Below are positions 23,044-32,158 of a stretch of DNA of 54,116 bases, piece after piece; positions within the stretch are counted from its first letter, which is position 1, and each line of letters begins with the position of its first letter. The stretch is from positions 1-54,116 of IMG/VR virus record IMGVR_UViG_3300027898_000011; one strand, given 5' to 3'. The DNA is from a virus. The notes beneath the pieces were generated by a model. The model was not told the origin of the DNA and did no database searches. It saw only the letters and a list, made by a program, of their open reading frames with translations. The translations under genes and the position numbers were made by a program.

Positions 23044-24206
23044 AGAGCCTGCCTGGGCTCTTCAAAACCAAAGTTGTTATTGTAGGCGTATTCGTCATAA
23101 CCTTTTAGGCTTCCGTTAACGATCAGTCTTTCAAGCATAATGTACTGGTGCCAGTGCCCCAGGATCATCGTGTCGTAAGACTCACCAATCTGCGTCTGGC
23201 GACTTCGTTTCTTATGGTCTCCACGGATGATAGGGCCGAGGGCTCCAATCATGCCGTCACCACCGCGAAACTGGTCGCCATGTGTCAACAGGTAGGTGTG
23301 ATCGTAGACCTTGTAAAGAGCGTCGGGACCGTTAGGGATAAAAAACTGGACCCGCTTATCGTGCTCAAAATGCTTGGCCAAGAAGCAATAGATCAGCCAG
23401 TCAAAACTGGTAAAGTTACGGTTCTTAGCCCAGATTTTATGAGTGTTACGCCCGTGATTGCCTGATACGCAAGGCACAAACACGTTGCCAAAGTTGTCGG
23501 CCAGCGTCGTAATCGCCCACACAAGCACACCGTAAAGGTCTAATACGGTGGGCATAATATCGACTTCGTTAGTAGCCACTAGCTCTTCGTGAATGTTGCC
23601 GGTAACCATATCGCCGCCTAGCGGAAACACAATGCCCGGATAGTTTGGGTTAATCATGTGGTTTTTGAGAAGATCAATCGCCACTTCAATCATGCGCCGA
23701 GCCCGGGCGTGTGCGATGGTCAGATCGTATTCGTTAACTCCGCCGATCTGGCTAGGGTCCACCACTTCAGCCCAATGCCAGTCTGAAGCAAACAGCGTAG
23801 GAACGCCCGGGGAACCCTTTGTGCTGAGCGACGTATCGATCAGCCACCGGGGCGGAGAAACCGGTTCCTGGGCCAGCTTATACAGCTTGCGGCGTATGTA
23901 TTCTTCGGTGGACGAATTGGCCCGCAACGCGGCTAGCTCGGCCCGCATAGCGCGCAGTTCAATATCCGCGTCTGTCTGGATTTGTTCGGCTAACGCCGGG
24001 CCATGTGGCAAATTTGTCACACCCGGAACTGGTTTGCGAGCTTCTGGGCCGAACCGGTGGTTGGCTTCGCTAAGCCAAGCCTGCACCGCCGACCTAGAAA
24101 CAGCGCGCTTTCGCGCCAGCACGGTCTGATTGTAGCCGCAGGCGGCAAAATCCTCCCTAACCCCGCGAAAGAAATCGTCGGGGTACGTGTCTTTCGGATA
24201 GCTCAT
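22941..24206 (-). CDS. Metallophosphoesterase with N-terminal HTH
   Basis: 421 residues, AAGGACG before the ATG. Residues 1-50 read as a helix-turn-helix (YNQTVLARKRAVSRSAVQAW), followed by a coiled linker. The calcineurin-like phosphoesterase domain has ASDWHWAE (Asp142, His144), LGGDMVTG (Asp199), GNHGR (249-253), THGDQFRGG and GHWHQY, a full dinuclear metal site. Relatives in phages are annotated as phosphoesterases or nucleases of the SbcD/Mre11 type. The DNA-binding-like N-terminus suggests a DNA substrate, but this is inference. Confidence 0.82.
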   Translation of the reverse strand: MSYPKDTYPDDFFRGVREDFAACGYNQTVLARKRAVSRSAVQAWLSEANHRFGPEARKPVPGVTNLPHGPALAEQIQTDADIELRAMRAELAALRANSSTEEYIRRKLYKLAQEPVSPPRWLIDTSLSTKGSPGVPTLFASDWHWAEVVDPSQIGGVNEYDLTIAHARARRMIEVAIDLLKNHMINPNYPGIVFPLGGDMVTGNIHEELVATNEVDIMPTVLDLYGVLVWAITTLADNFGNVFVPCVSGNHGRNTHKIWAKNRNFTSFDWLIYCFLAKHFEHDKRVQFFIPNGPDALYKVYDHTYLLTHGDQFRGGDGMIGALGPIIRGDHKKRSRQTQIGESYDTMILGHWHQYIMLERLIVNGSLKGYDEYAYNNNFGFEEPRQALWLTHPVHGITFTMPVKVSTPVTAETTNWVSWKQ

Positions 24207-24215
24207 TTTTCGTCC

Positions 24216-24392
24216 TTAGAGCGGGAAGGCTTCAGGTTCCGTGGGCGGCACCGAAAGGCGGTTATCTCGCTCTTTCTGCTCCCAAGCTTCTAATTGGCGT
24301 TGAAGGTCCTGAATCAGGATTTCTTGACGGTCGCAAATATCGCGCAAGCGCCTCATTTCGTCGCCCGCGTCATGAAGAATTCTAGGCTGCAT
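24216..24392 (-). CDS. Small coiled-coil protein, 58 aa
   Basis: ATG at 24392, ends ten bases before the metallophosphoesterase start. Central charged helix with heptad character (EMRRLRDICDRQEILIQDLQ continuing to RQLEAWEQKERD). No membrane segment. The frame fills the space between two genes, and codon usage fits. No family recognised. Confidence 0.55.
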   Translation of the reverse strand: MQPRILHDAGDEMRRLRDICDRQEILIQDLQRQLEAWEQKERDNRLSVPPTEPEAFPL

Positions 24393-24393
24393 G

Positions 24394-24627
24394 TTACTTC
24401 CTTATGGTAGCGCCGTGAGCGCCATGAAACATGGAGATAACGTAAAAAGCCCCGGCGGCAAGGGCAGAAAGGAAAAATACAGCCTGCCAAGCCATTCTTC
24501 CTAGTCTCCCCATGGCCATCCAGTTGTTAGTAAACTCCCGGAGAGCTTCAACTTCCTTTTGGGACCAACCACTTAGGTCCGGCAGACTAGCTTTTTCTTC
24601 GGTGTCAAAATCCGGATTGTGCGTCAT
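24394..24627 (-). CDS. Small membrane protein, 77 aa
   Basis: ATG at 24627 with GGGG upstream is preferred over 24663. Soluble acidic N-terminal half, then WMAMGRLGRMAWQAVFFLSA and on as a C-terminal membrane segment, ending in a short basic tail. This topology (soluble head, C-terminal anchor) resembles some small phage membrane proteins near tail genes, including holin-like ones. Role unknown. Confidence 0.6.
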   Translation of the reverse strand: MTHNPDFDTEEKASLPDLSGWSQKEVEALREFTNNWMAMGRLGRMAWQAVFFLSALAAGAFYVISMFHGAHGATIRK

Positions 24628-24700
24628 GTGGTGCCCCAATAGAACGATACAAGAGGTAACCACTTATAGATAAGAAGTCTGTACTGTTCAACCGGCTGGG

Positions 24701-27631
24701 TTAGCCGCCAGCTATGTTAACGCCATACAAAGTCGCAGTTTGAGAAGTAACAGGGAAGCCTGAACTATCAAAAGTGTCGGCGGTGCCACCTGCGTTATAG
24801 GTAACCACCGACACAATAACATCAGCGGTGAAAGAGCCAAGGCCATGATATATAACGTTTAGGCTCTGTGAAGTGTAATGATTAGTCGGAGCCGCAAAAA
24901 GTTGGCTGGCGACAGTAGCCCCCATGTGGCCCACAGGCTTAAAAAATATTTTGTAATAGGTCGGTTGGTTCCCGCCAAAATAACCCCAAGACACGCTAAC
25001 GCTGTTGTCGGAGTTTAGAGTGGCCGTCAAAGTAAAAGTGATAAGCGGAGCGTAGATCGGGTTGTCTACTAGCGTGGACCTTAACGTAACCAGAGAGGAA
25101 GAATTTTTGTACAGCGCCTGTATGCCCGGAGCGGGAAACCCACCCGGTTCCGTTGCGTTAGGTCCTATAGACAGAGTGGTGGCTGAACCCGGCACCGAAA
25201 CAGCACTAGGAAAGCCAACTCCTATAACAAAAGAAGACGGAGTGGGCGCTCCGCTTGGCATCGTCCAGTTAAAAACGCGCCCGGCAGAAGAGCCATCAGA
25301 ATTATAAGTCGCGGTTTCTGTCAGGCTAGTCGGAGCCGGGGCGTAGCTATCGGCAGAAAAAACCCCATTTTGGGCAGACGCGATCTGGATATAAGCAAAG
25401 TCGGTATCCGGCTCCGTAGTGCCAAGCACGGATAGGGTGGCAGAATTAGTGCCCGCAAAATCAAAGCTGTATTCGTAAGTTTGTCCAGAAGTGCCCGCTG
25501 GCTCCGAAGACCACCGTAGCTGATATGTACCAGTGTTTGTATTGGCAGGCGCGTCCCAAGTAGCCACCAAATCCGTTAGGATCGGTTCCGCAGCCGCGCC
25601 TCCGTGCGAATCAACGTTCCCGTAGTTTCTAAATACTTGCAGGTTGGTCGGATTAGCCCCGACCGGCGTAAAGGCGTAAGCCGTGCAGTCTGCCAAAGAC
25701 TGCGCCTGATTAAGAAATACGTTAACGCTTGGAAACTTAAAATTTAACAGGACTCCCAAATAAGAAGGGGGAATGCTGTATTCAAACACTTTGGTTGAAT
25801 CGATGCGAGCAAACGAAGCGCCCGCAGAATGCGCGGCGGGAGACGTGCCGTACAGTCCGCGCCGCAAATATTTAAGATCGTTTGTGTATTCGCCAGTTGG
25901 CGTTACGTTACCGTAAGCCATAAGCTCTTGGTCAACTAAAATAAGAGTGCGGTAGGCATCAGCGTCAGCGTAAGTAGCCGTCGCAGGAAGAACTCCTTGC
26001 GATAAAGCCAAATCAATCGACAAGACGTTTGTTGTGTCCAAACCAGACGTTAGCGGCAAAGAAGCCGTTAAAGTTCCCTGTAAAGAAGCCGTTTCTATCT
26101 CGCCTACTTGAGTGTAGTTCGTGCCGCTGTCAAATGAAATGAACACTCCGCAACCGCCCCAATCCGGAGCCCCGCTTAGGGCTATCCACAACTGAGAAAG
26201 ATTCTGCGTGAGAGACAACGGCGGCTGCAAAAAAGCAGGGGCGTTTGTAGAGCTAGGCGTAGAATTAGTTTGAAAGGGAGACGACCCCGCCCACTGCTCG
26301 TAAGCTTGAATAGAAGCTGTGCCGATTCCTTGCGTAAACTGTTCCGCCACAAACGACAGAACGTACTTGTCGTCTTCGTCTACTTGTTTGATGCGGACAG
26401 GGACTTTTGTAAAACCGAGCAGCGGATCGGTCAACGTTACAATATCGCCGGGTTCCAGCAAAACAAAATTATACGGCAGTTTGAACGAATAATCGTTACG
26501 AATATACTGTTGTCTTTTGCCGATTAACGACACCACGACAGCGGCAACGCTATCGGTGCATATCTCGCTACTGCTAATCGTGTTAGGGGCCTGAACGCCT
26601 ACGTGGTCGATAGAAGTCTGATCCTGCCACCGGTACGGACGATCTTGATAGGCGGGCGCGGTGGGGCCTGAGCCGGTAGAGCGGATGGAACAATTAAGCT
26701 GAACCTGATTGTAGCCATCCGCCGGGTCTTTTCTTGTAACCTTGATGCGAGGTTCGTTTTTGTTGCTGTTTCTGTCTGCCACTACAAAATTATCAGGGGT
26801 AAGGTCGTACACAGGCGTTATGTTCGGAGTAAACGTAACGCCGTTGCCCGTAATCGTAGTGTCGCCCAGGCACACAACTTTAAGCGCGGTGCCGGACCAG
26901 AAAATCCAAAAATTACCTACGGTGGCCCAACGCTGAAGAAGCGACGTAACTTGCTCGGCGTCTTTTAACAACGGGGACACAAAAATCCCCGCCGCAAGAT
27001 GATATTGCGTAAGAGTGTCAAAACCTTCCAGATATTGCGCCGGAAAATTCAAAGTGTAGCGAGGGTTGGTTAAGAAATCCGGTATAACGTCTCCAAAGTT
27101 AGCGTCGGGCGATCCCGCCGCGACATTTTTGCCGCTGTAGGTGCTGTAAAGTTCAAAGTTAAAATTCGGCAGGTTTGCGCTAGCGCCTAGATCAAGGTTA
27201 GCGTGCGCATAGTAGCAGGTGTAAGGATAAGAAAGCGTGTGGCCTATCGCAGCCGCTGTGGACCACGCTGCTTGATTAGCCGTGCCTGGAAATATACCCC
27301 CGCCGATGCCATGGGGAGCCACACCGATGATAGTTTCGTTTTGGCCGTTCCAAACTCGGCCTACTTGAATGGTGTAACCATCCGAAGCGCCTTCGCAAAG
27401 AGCGAGCATAACCGACGCGGTATAGGTGTAATTGCCCCCGCCTTTGCCGCCTTTACCTTTGCTTTGGCTATGTTTTTGAAAATTGAAATAATCAATACAG
27501 TTACCGCTCAAACGATTGGCACCCCACAGGATAGGGATGGGCAATCCTTGAGCGCTAGTTTGCAACTGCAAGCTAGTGTAGACCGGCGGTTTAGTTTGTT
27601 TGACGCCCGAAGCGCCGCCAAAAAGACCCAT
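24701..27631 (-). CDS. Tail tip protein, GTA gp15/lambda J-like
   Basis: 976 residues, the largest tail-tip protein. The N-terminal section (TSAQGLPIPILWGANRLSGN and following) and a middle section with LTPDNFVVADRNSNKNEPRI and KVTRKDPADGYNQVQLN match the phage-tail_3 type central tip fold. The C-terminal 300 residues look like three fibronectin/Ig-like modules (for example TDLVATWDAPANTNTGTYQL). It builds the tip of the tail and probably contacts the host receptor through the C-terminal modules. It lies directly behind the NlpC/P60 gene, in the order known from gene transfer agents. Confidence 0.85.
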   Translation of the reverse strand: MGLFGGASGVKQTKPPVYTSLQLQTSAQGLPIPILWGANRLSGNCIDYFNFQKHSQSKGKGGKGGGNYTYTASVMLALCEGASDGYTIQVGRVWNGQNETIIGVAPHGIGGGIFPGTANQAAWSTAAAIGHTLSYPYTCYYAHANLDLGASANLPNFNFELYSTYSGKNVAAGSPDANFGDVIPDFLTNPRYTLNFPAQYLEGFDTLTQYHLAAGIFVSPLLKDAEQVTSLLQRWATVGNFWIFWSGTALKVVCLGDTTITGNGVTFTPNITPVYDLTPDNFVVADRNSNKNEPRIKVTRKDPADGYNQVQLNCSIRSTGSGPTAPAYQDRPYRWQDQTSIDHVGVQAPNTISSSEICTDSVAAVVVSLIGKRQQYIRNDYSFKLPYNFVLLEPGDIVTLTDPLLGFTKVPVRIKQVDEDDKYVLSFVAEQFTQGIGTASIQAYEQWAGSSPFQTNSTPSSTNAPAFLQPPLSLTQNLSQLWIALSGAPDWGGCGVFISFDSGTNYTQVGEIETASLQGTLTASLPLTSGLDTTNVLSIDLALSQGVLPATATYADADAYRTLILVDQELMAYGNVTPTGEYTNDLKYLRRGLYGTSPAAHSAGASFARIDSTKVFEYSIPPSYLGVLLNFKFPSVNVFLNQAQSLADCTAYAFTPVGANPTNLQVFRNYGNVDSHGGAAAEPILTDLVATWDAPANTNTGTYQLRWSSEPAGTSGQTYEYSFDFAGTNSATLSVLGTTEPDTDFAYIQIASAQNGVFSADSYAPAPTSLTETATYNSDGSSAGRVFNWTMPSGAPTPSSFVIGVGFPSAVSVPGSATTLSIGPNATEPGGFPAPGIQALYKNSSSLVTLRSTLVDNPIYAPLITFTLTATLNSDNSVSVSWGYFGGNQPTYYKIFFKPVGHMGATVASQLFAAPTNHYTSQSLNVIYHGLGSFTADVIVSVVTYNAGGTADTFDSSGFPVTSQTATLYGVNIAGG

Positions 27632-28134
27632 TACTTTTTCCTTAACCGCGCCCAGATATCGAAGTAGCGCTTCTCGCGTTTGGCTAGTTCGGGCCAGGAC
27701 AGCAAGGTTTCAATGACCTTACCTTCATTAGCATAAGCGTGCACCAAATTATTTTCGTCCGACATAATGCCTGAGTGCCCGAAACATCTGCCAATTTTGT
27801 AAGCGACAATATCGCCTGGTTTTGGCGCTGACACTTCTTCGCCAATGGTTTCTAACCACGCAATATACTTTTCTTCGCTGCGATGCAAAAACCAAGTGGG
27901 GGAGTATGGGCGCGGATCAAACGGCTTAAAGACCCGGCTTTCTACAAGAGCGGCTACTAGCAGCATGCTGCAATCCACGCAGCCCTTTGGCCCTTTAACG
28001 TAGCCTAACTGCCTGTAAGGCGTACCGATCCAAGAACGCGCGGCGGCTATGGCGTTAGCCCGCTGCCACGCTTCTGTTTGAGCGTCTACGTCCGTAAGAA
28101 CTGGCGTAGGATAGAAAGGAGTCGGTTCGGTCAT
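27631..28134 (-). CDS. NlpC/P60 tail peptidase, GTA gp14-like
   Basis: 167 residues. Catalytic Cys55 in GCVDCSMLLVA, His120 in CFGHSGIM and a following His132 form the NlpC/P60 triad. Phage tail versions cleave cell-wall peptides during DNA entry. Its stop overlaps the ATG of the tip protein gene, and it follows the DUF2163 hub gene by two bases. Confidence 0.88.
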   Translation of the reverse strand: MTEPTPFYPTPVLTDVDAQTEAWQRANAIAAARSWIGTPYRQLGYVKGPKGCVDCSMLLVAALVESRVFKPFDPRPYSPTWFLHRSEEKYIAWLETIGEEVSAPKPGDIVAYKIGRCFGHSGIMSDENNLVHAYANEGKVIETLLSWPELAKREKRYFDIWARLRKK

Positions 28135-28136
28135 AA

Positions 28137-29027
28137 TTACACTCCGTATTCCGGGGGCGGAATGTAGGGAAAACCACGATAATGCAGCAGATTGTTATAG
28201 AATTGGCAGCCGTTAGGCCCGCGCGATCTATCGCATCCCGTGGTTACGGTATAAGTATCGCCAACCGAGCTAGCCTGGAACAGCGGGTAGACCAACGTAA
28301 AGTAGCCCGACGTGGCCGTTTCAATGCCTACGGTGGTGCCTTTGTTGACGCCGCTTGTAAACGTAACGTAGCCCAAAGGAAGATTGGCGTAAATACTTGG
28401 GGCGGTAGAGCCCCAGAAAATTTGGCTAGTGGACGAGCCAGCCCCCACCGTATTTGTGTAGGTGTTAGCCGCCCTAGACGGCCCTCCGTTAGGTTGACCG
28501 GGATTAGGCGCGCAGCCGGTATCGTACAAACTATGCGTGCATCCAATGTTATAAGTATTACGAGGCATATATTGCGCTAACTGATGATTAGCGCCTTTTA
28601 CACTTAGCGTAATAGATATGTCGTCTATCGTTACTTCCGCTGTGTTGCCCATAAAGAGATCGACGGTGCCCAGCGAAGTGTCGCCTTCCACAGGCATGAA
28701 CACACGAGACAACAAAAACGTCGAGTAGTCAAAAAATCCGTTATGCGCCAACAGTTTGATGTTGGAGCCATCCGGCATGTCCGATCCATTGGACATGATG
28801 ATGACTTCCATTTCGGGAACGTCGATAACGTTTTTTATGCCCCATTTAGAACGGTCAATAATAGGCCCTAACGCCGAATAGGTGTAAGGGCCTATTACTA
28901 AATCTTTGTCATGCGAAGTCCAAGTCAGCACCGTGCCGTCAGACAAAGTTATGGTGAACAAATCCGCCATAATACTTGTTCTGCCGGTGGCTAAAAACGC
29001 GGCCAAAGAAGCGTTAGCTTTTCTCAT
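28137..29027 (-). CDS. DUF2163 tail hub protein, GTA gp13-like
   Basis: 296 residues from the ATG at 29027; the frame is open further upstream to 29219 but that part overlaps the 89-aa gene in another frame. N-terminus LAAFLATGRTSIMADLFTIT, followed by TWTSHDKDLVIGPYTYSALG, is typical of DUF2163 (phage BR0599 family), as are cysteines in IGCTHSLYDTGC and CDRSRGPNGCQFYNN near the end, the region known to bind an iron-sulfur cluster in relatives. It forms the hub between distal tail protein and tip. Confidence 0.85.
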   Translation of the reverse strand: MRKANASLAAFLATGRTSIMADLFTITLSDGTVLTWTSHDKDLVIGPYTYSALGPIIDRSKWGIKNVIDVPEMEVIIMSNGSDMPDGSNIKLLAHNGFFDYSTFLLSRVFMPVEGDTSLGTVDLFMGNTAEVTIDDISITLSVKGANHQLAQYMPRNTYNIGCTHSLYDTGCAPNPGQPNGGPSRAANTYTNTVGAGSSTSQIFWGSTAPSIYANLPLGYVTFTSGVNKGTTVGIETATSGYFTLVYPLFQASSVGDTYTVTTGCDRSRGPNGCQFYNNLLHYRGFPYIPPPEYGV

Positions 29028-29283
29028 TATCGTCTCGTTTTGTAAACTTAAGCGACAGATCGCCGTCTGCCCGCACCGAAAAAACCACGTCATAAAACGG
29101 CACCACGGCGCTGGTTTTAACCAAATCAAACTCAGGGCACACTGCGACCCATTCATAGGAATCGCGGTCGTAAAGCGGGGAACGCACGTACCAACGCAGT
29201 GCGCGCTCAAGCAATTCACGTTCTTTTTCAGAAAGCGTTTTTTCGTTAACGATAAACTTTCCGATGTGCAGCGACGTTTTCAA
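29014..29283 (-). CDS. Hypothetical protein, 89 aa, in tail-tip module
   Basis: Lies between the DUF2460 and DUF2163 genes and overlaps the latter by 14 bases. Helical start (SEKERELLERALRWYVRSPL) followed by strands with EFDLVKTSAVVPFYDVVFSV. Not a standard member of the gene transfer agent tail module. Coding character is good, function unknown. Confidence 0.55.
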   Translation of the reverse strand: MKTSLHIGKFIVNEKTLSEKERELLERALRWYVRSPLYDRDSYEWVAVCPEFDLVKTSAVVPFYDVVFSVRADGDLSLKFTKRDDNEKS

Positions 29284-29289
29284 CTCGTA

Positions 29290-31659
29290 TTAACCTTTCA
29301 AAGAGAACAGCGTGACTTTGGCTTCCCACAGGTTATTATACACTTTGTTAAACGAATAGCTGTCGTCCTTAAAGCGGCACAAATACCAAAAACTGAAAGA
29401 AGCCGTAATAACCGCACCCACCGCCGGTGGGGTCGTAAACTGAATGTAGTTATTCACCGGGGTTAGAGTGCTGATCGAATACCCGGTGGTTTGCGCTACG
29501 TTATCCACATAGATTGTAAGGGGCTTGTCGAGTTCAACCCCGCCAACATTTTCTGTTTCTTCAAAAGAGCCCAGACCAAAAGTGCGGACGAATGGGAAAA
29601 TCGTGGTGACCCCGTCGCCCACACCGAGAGCTTGCTTAGTTACCGTGTTGTCGTCGGGATCGCGGAAATAGAAAGGTTGCAACCCGCCTTGAACAGTCAA
29701 AAAGAAACCCATTAAAGTGCGAATATCCGACGACGTAGAGCCAGTGAAAGCCCCGTTGTCCGCAAGAATGTCGTAAGTTAGCTCCCACTCAAACTGAGGC
29801 GTAGCCCAATAGCCAACGCGTACTTCTCGTCCCGAAGAACCGACCCCGGTGCCGGTGCTTTGCTTCAGACTCTTTACGATCTTTGGCGTAAGACCGATTA
29901 ACTGAGGGTAGACCTGAACCACAGGAATCTCCGAATAAGGAACCAGCGCCTCTACGACAAACTGGCTGACACGTATATTGAAAGGCAAATCCGTGCTTAC
30001 AAGGGCTTCGGCGGCTAACTGAGAAGCTCTTACCGCGTTAGTAGGAGAAGCCAAAGTCTCTAGCGTAAGTTGCGCGGCCCGCGCGCCTTTGGAGCCTTTT
30101 GATAGCGATTCCAGCACCACCTGAGAAACTCTCGGCGCTAGATTCTGACCGCCCCCGTAGACGTAATGCGGGCCTCTACGCCCTTGATATTTTGGCTGCG
30201 TAAAGTGAGTCGCAACCGTCCGAGCTAGGCGCTGCGCGGCGTTATATGGACGCGGCGGAACGGGCGGCACCGGGCGCGGCCCTAAGCCGACACGAGTCGC
30301 TTGGTGGCCTTGATAAGGGGTGCGAGTAAAGTGCGCCGCAATCTTTCTGGCGAGCCGCTGGGCGGCGTCGTAAGGTTTGGGCGGCACTACTACCGTGCCG
30401 GGCGGTGCCTTGGCTACGCGAAGCGTCTGGTGCCCTGCGTAGCGCTTGTGCTTAAAGTGCGAACGAACTAAACGCTGAAGCGGGGACAGATAAGGAAGTT
30501 GCGGCGTAGCCCCACCGGAAGTGCCGTAGGGAAAATTGCCAAAGCCGGTGGGTGGCGTGTGAGCGTAAGCAATCTGGCCGCTGTTAAGCGTAATATTAAC
30601 ATAGTCGTTATATGGCAAGTAAGCCGCAAACGGCGTAAGGGGAAACGTCACGCCGGAAATATCAATGCCGCCTACGCCGGTTGCCGGGTTTGCGGTGCCG
30701 CTTCCGTTCCAATTGCCCCCTGCGTCGTTAATCCAGATAAGCTTGGCCGTTGCATCAATAGCTATGCCAAGCTGGGCAAAACCGCCGCCAGGAGTAAGAA
30801 CTTTTGTTCCGTTAACGTATATGTCGCCGTTACTAGCGACAAGTATGCCGGGAGTGGAGCTAACAGAATTTAGTGGATTACCGCCAGAATAATTTGTCGG
30901 TATGAGTCCAATAAGTTTATCAAACCCGTCGCCCGCTACAACGTATATTTCGCAATAATATTTACCAGACGAAACACCGCTATAGGCAAGGACGGTGGCG
31001 TCTGGCCCGTTTGAACTAGAAGTGACGGTGAATTCAAGATTACCGCTTGAAAGAGCATAGTTGCCCTGGTAGCCGTAGGGGTGGCTATCCCAAACGTAAC
31101 CGCTAATGTTTGAGAACCCAGACGGCGCGGTGCCCGCAAACGTAGTGGTGTTTAGCGTGCAGTCAATCGCGTTGCCGGACGTGCTAACAAAAGGCGCGAG
31201 CGGCGCGGCCAAGGCCGACACATCAAAACCACCGGCACCGGTAGCCGGGTTAGCGCTTCCGCCTGCGTTCCAACTTCCCGAGCCTACGACCGTAAACCAA
31301 ACCAATTTTGCGGTCGGATCGTAGGCTATACCTACGGCGGTCGTGCCGGGGCTGGATATACTAGTGCCAGAGTACCCGCCGTTAATAAAAATTGCGCCGT
31401 TTTCGGCTACCCACGCGGTGTTGCTTGTGCTGTTGTAATTCTGACGTGTATTAGGCCCGTTATACTTCCAGCTTGATAGCCCTAAGCACCATTGACCCGA
31501 CGCCGAGTTAACGACGATTTCAAAATACACTTTGCCGGAAAACGCCGTCCCGACAGCCTCCACCTGCGAGCCAGCAAAGATGTTGGCGACAGTGAAGTTG
31601 TCGGGACGAAATTTAGGGTAGCCCTCATACGCAGGGCTAATCCACGCCGGGTAACTCAC
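29290..31659 (-). CDS. DUF2460 distal tail protein with SPRY-like and repeat domains
   Basis: 789 residues, GTG start with AGAAGG. Only the C-terminal 210 residues (QLIGLTPKIVKSLKQSTGTG, GYWATPQFEWELTYDILAD, GGLQPFYFRDPDDNTVT and on) correspond to DUF2460, the distal tail protein (GTA gp12), whose usual length is about 210. Ahead of it are two SPRY-like beta domains (residues about 20-190 and 195-375, both with GIA-D-TAKL-W and AGG-ANPATG motifs), then three copies of an AQRLAR-x-AHFT-x-YQGH element (385-500), then four copies of an R-x-SQ-x-x-E-ALV element (500-575). The extra parts probably decorate the tail end. Confidence 0.75.
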   Translation of the reverse strand: MSYPAWISPAYEGYPKFRPDNFTVANIFAGSQVEAVGTAFSGKVYFEIVVNSASGQWCLGLSSWKYNGPNTRQNYNSTSNTAWVAENGAIFINGGYSGTSISSPGTTAVGIAYDPTAKLVWFTVVGSGSWNAGGSANPATGAGGFDVSALAAPLAPFVSTSGNAIDCTLNTTTFAGTAPSGFSNISGYVWDSHPYGYQGNYALSSGNLEFTVTSSSNGPDATVLAYSGVSSGKYYCEIYVVAGDGFDKLIGLIPTNYSGGNPLNSVSSTPGILVASNGDIYVNGTKVLTPGGGFAQLGIAIDATAKLIWINDAGGNWNGSGTANPATGVGGIDISGVTFPLTPFAAYLPYNDYVNITLNSGQIAYAHTPPTGFGNFPYGTSGGATPQLPYLSPLQRLVRSHFKHKRYAGHQTLRVAKAPPGTVVVPPKPYDAAQRLARKIAAHFTRTPYQGHQATRVGLGPRPVPPVPPRPYNAAQRLARTVATHFTQPKYQGRRGPHYVYGGGQNLAPRVSQVVLESLSKGSKGARAAQLTLETLASPTNAVRASQLAAEALVSTDLPFNIRVSQFVVEALVPYSEIPVVQVYPQLIGLTPKIVKSLKQSTGTGVGSSGREVRVGYWATPQFEWELTYDILADNGAFTGSTSSDIRTLMGFFLTVQGGLQPFYFRDPDDNTVTKQALGVGDGVTTIFPFVRTFGLGSFEETENVGGVELDKPLTIYVDNVAQTTGYSISTLTPVNNYIQFTTPPAVGAVITASFSFWYLCRFKDDSYSFNKVYNNLWEAKVTLFSLKG

Positions 31660-31680
31660 AGGTTTAGCCTTCTAAAGAAC

Positions 31681-32148
31681 TTAGAAAAGCTCTTCAACTA
31701 CCACGGTAGCAGTCATTGTTTCGGTCGTGCTGGGGGCAGTGTCCAGGCTCACAACAAAAGCTTGGCCCGGGCCGATCACCAGACGATCTTCTTCCGGCGG
31801 CAGATAAAGGTAGCCATTGACCACGTTAAACACGTCGCCATAAACTGTTGCGGTGCCGCTGGTAGAAGCCTGCGTGGTGTCGTTAGCGTGCGCAGTGACC
31901 GTGGCTGCCGTGTCGTTCGGGCTAACCGGGAACAAAGCAGGCGTGGTGCCGCCGGACCCGGCAGTTACCGTGGCGGGCAGGCGCTTAAGAGAAAGGTTCA
32001 GGTTGCCGACCGCCGTGGCGCTAATCTGCCCGATGGTAACGCTGTGAACCTTGAACGCTTTAACCGAGCCCGCGTAAACCGCGAGCAAATCTTGAACTGC
32101 ACTTACCGCAACGTTTCGGGCGGTGGCAATATAAACGCGACCTGTCAT
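31681..32148 (-). CDS. Hypothetical tail-associated protein, 155 aa
   Basis: AGAGG ribosome binding site. Beta-rich with repeated Thr/Val/Ala strands (ATVTAHANDTTQASTSGTAT) and a terminal EDRLVIGPGQAFVVSLDTAP segment. Similar to small tail or fibre-associated proteins encoded next to tape measure genes in alphaproteobacterial phages; the exact family is not recognised. Confidence 0.6.
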   Translation of the reverse strand: MTGRVYIATARNVAVSAVQDLLAVYAGSVKAFKVHSVTIGQISATAVGNLNLSLKRLPATVTAGSGGTTPALFPVSPNDTAATVTAHANDTTQASTSGTATVYGDVFNVVNGYLYLPPEEDRLVIGPGQAFVVSLDTAPSTTETMTATVVVEELF

Positions 32149-32158
32149 AACGAACCTC

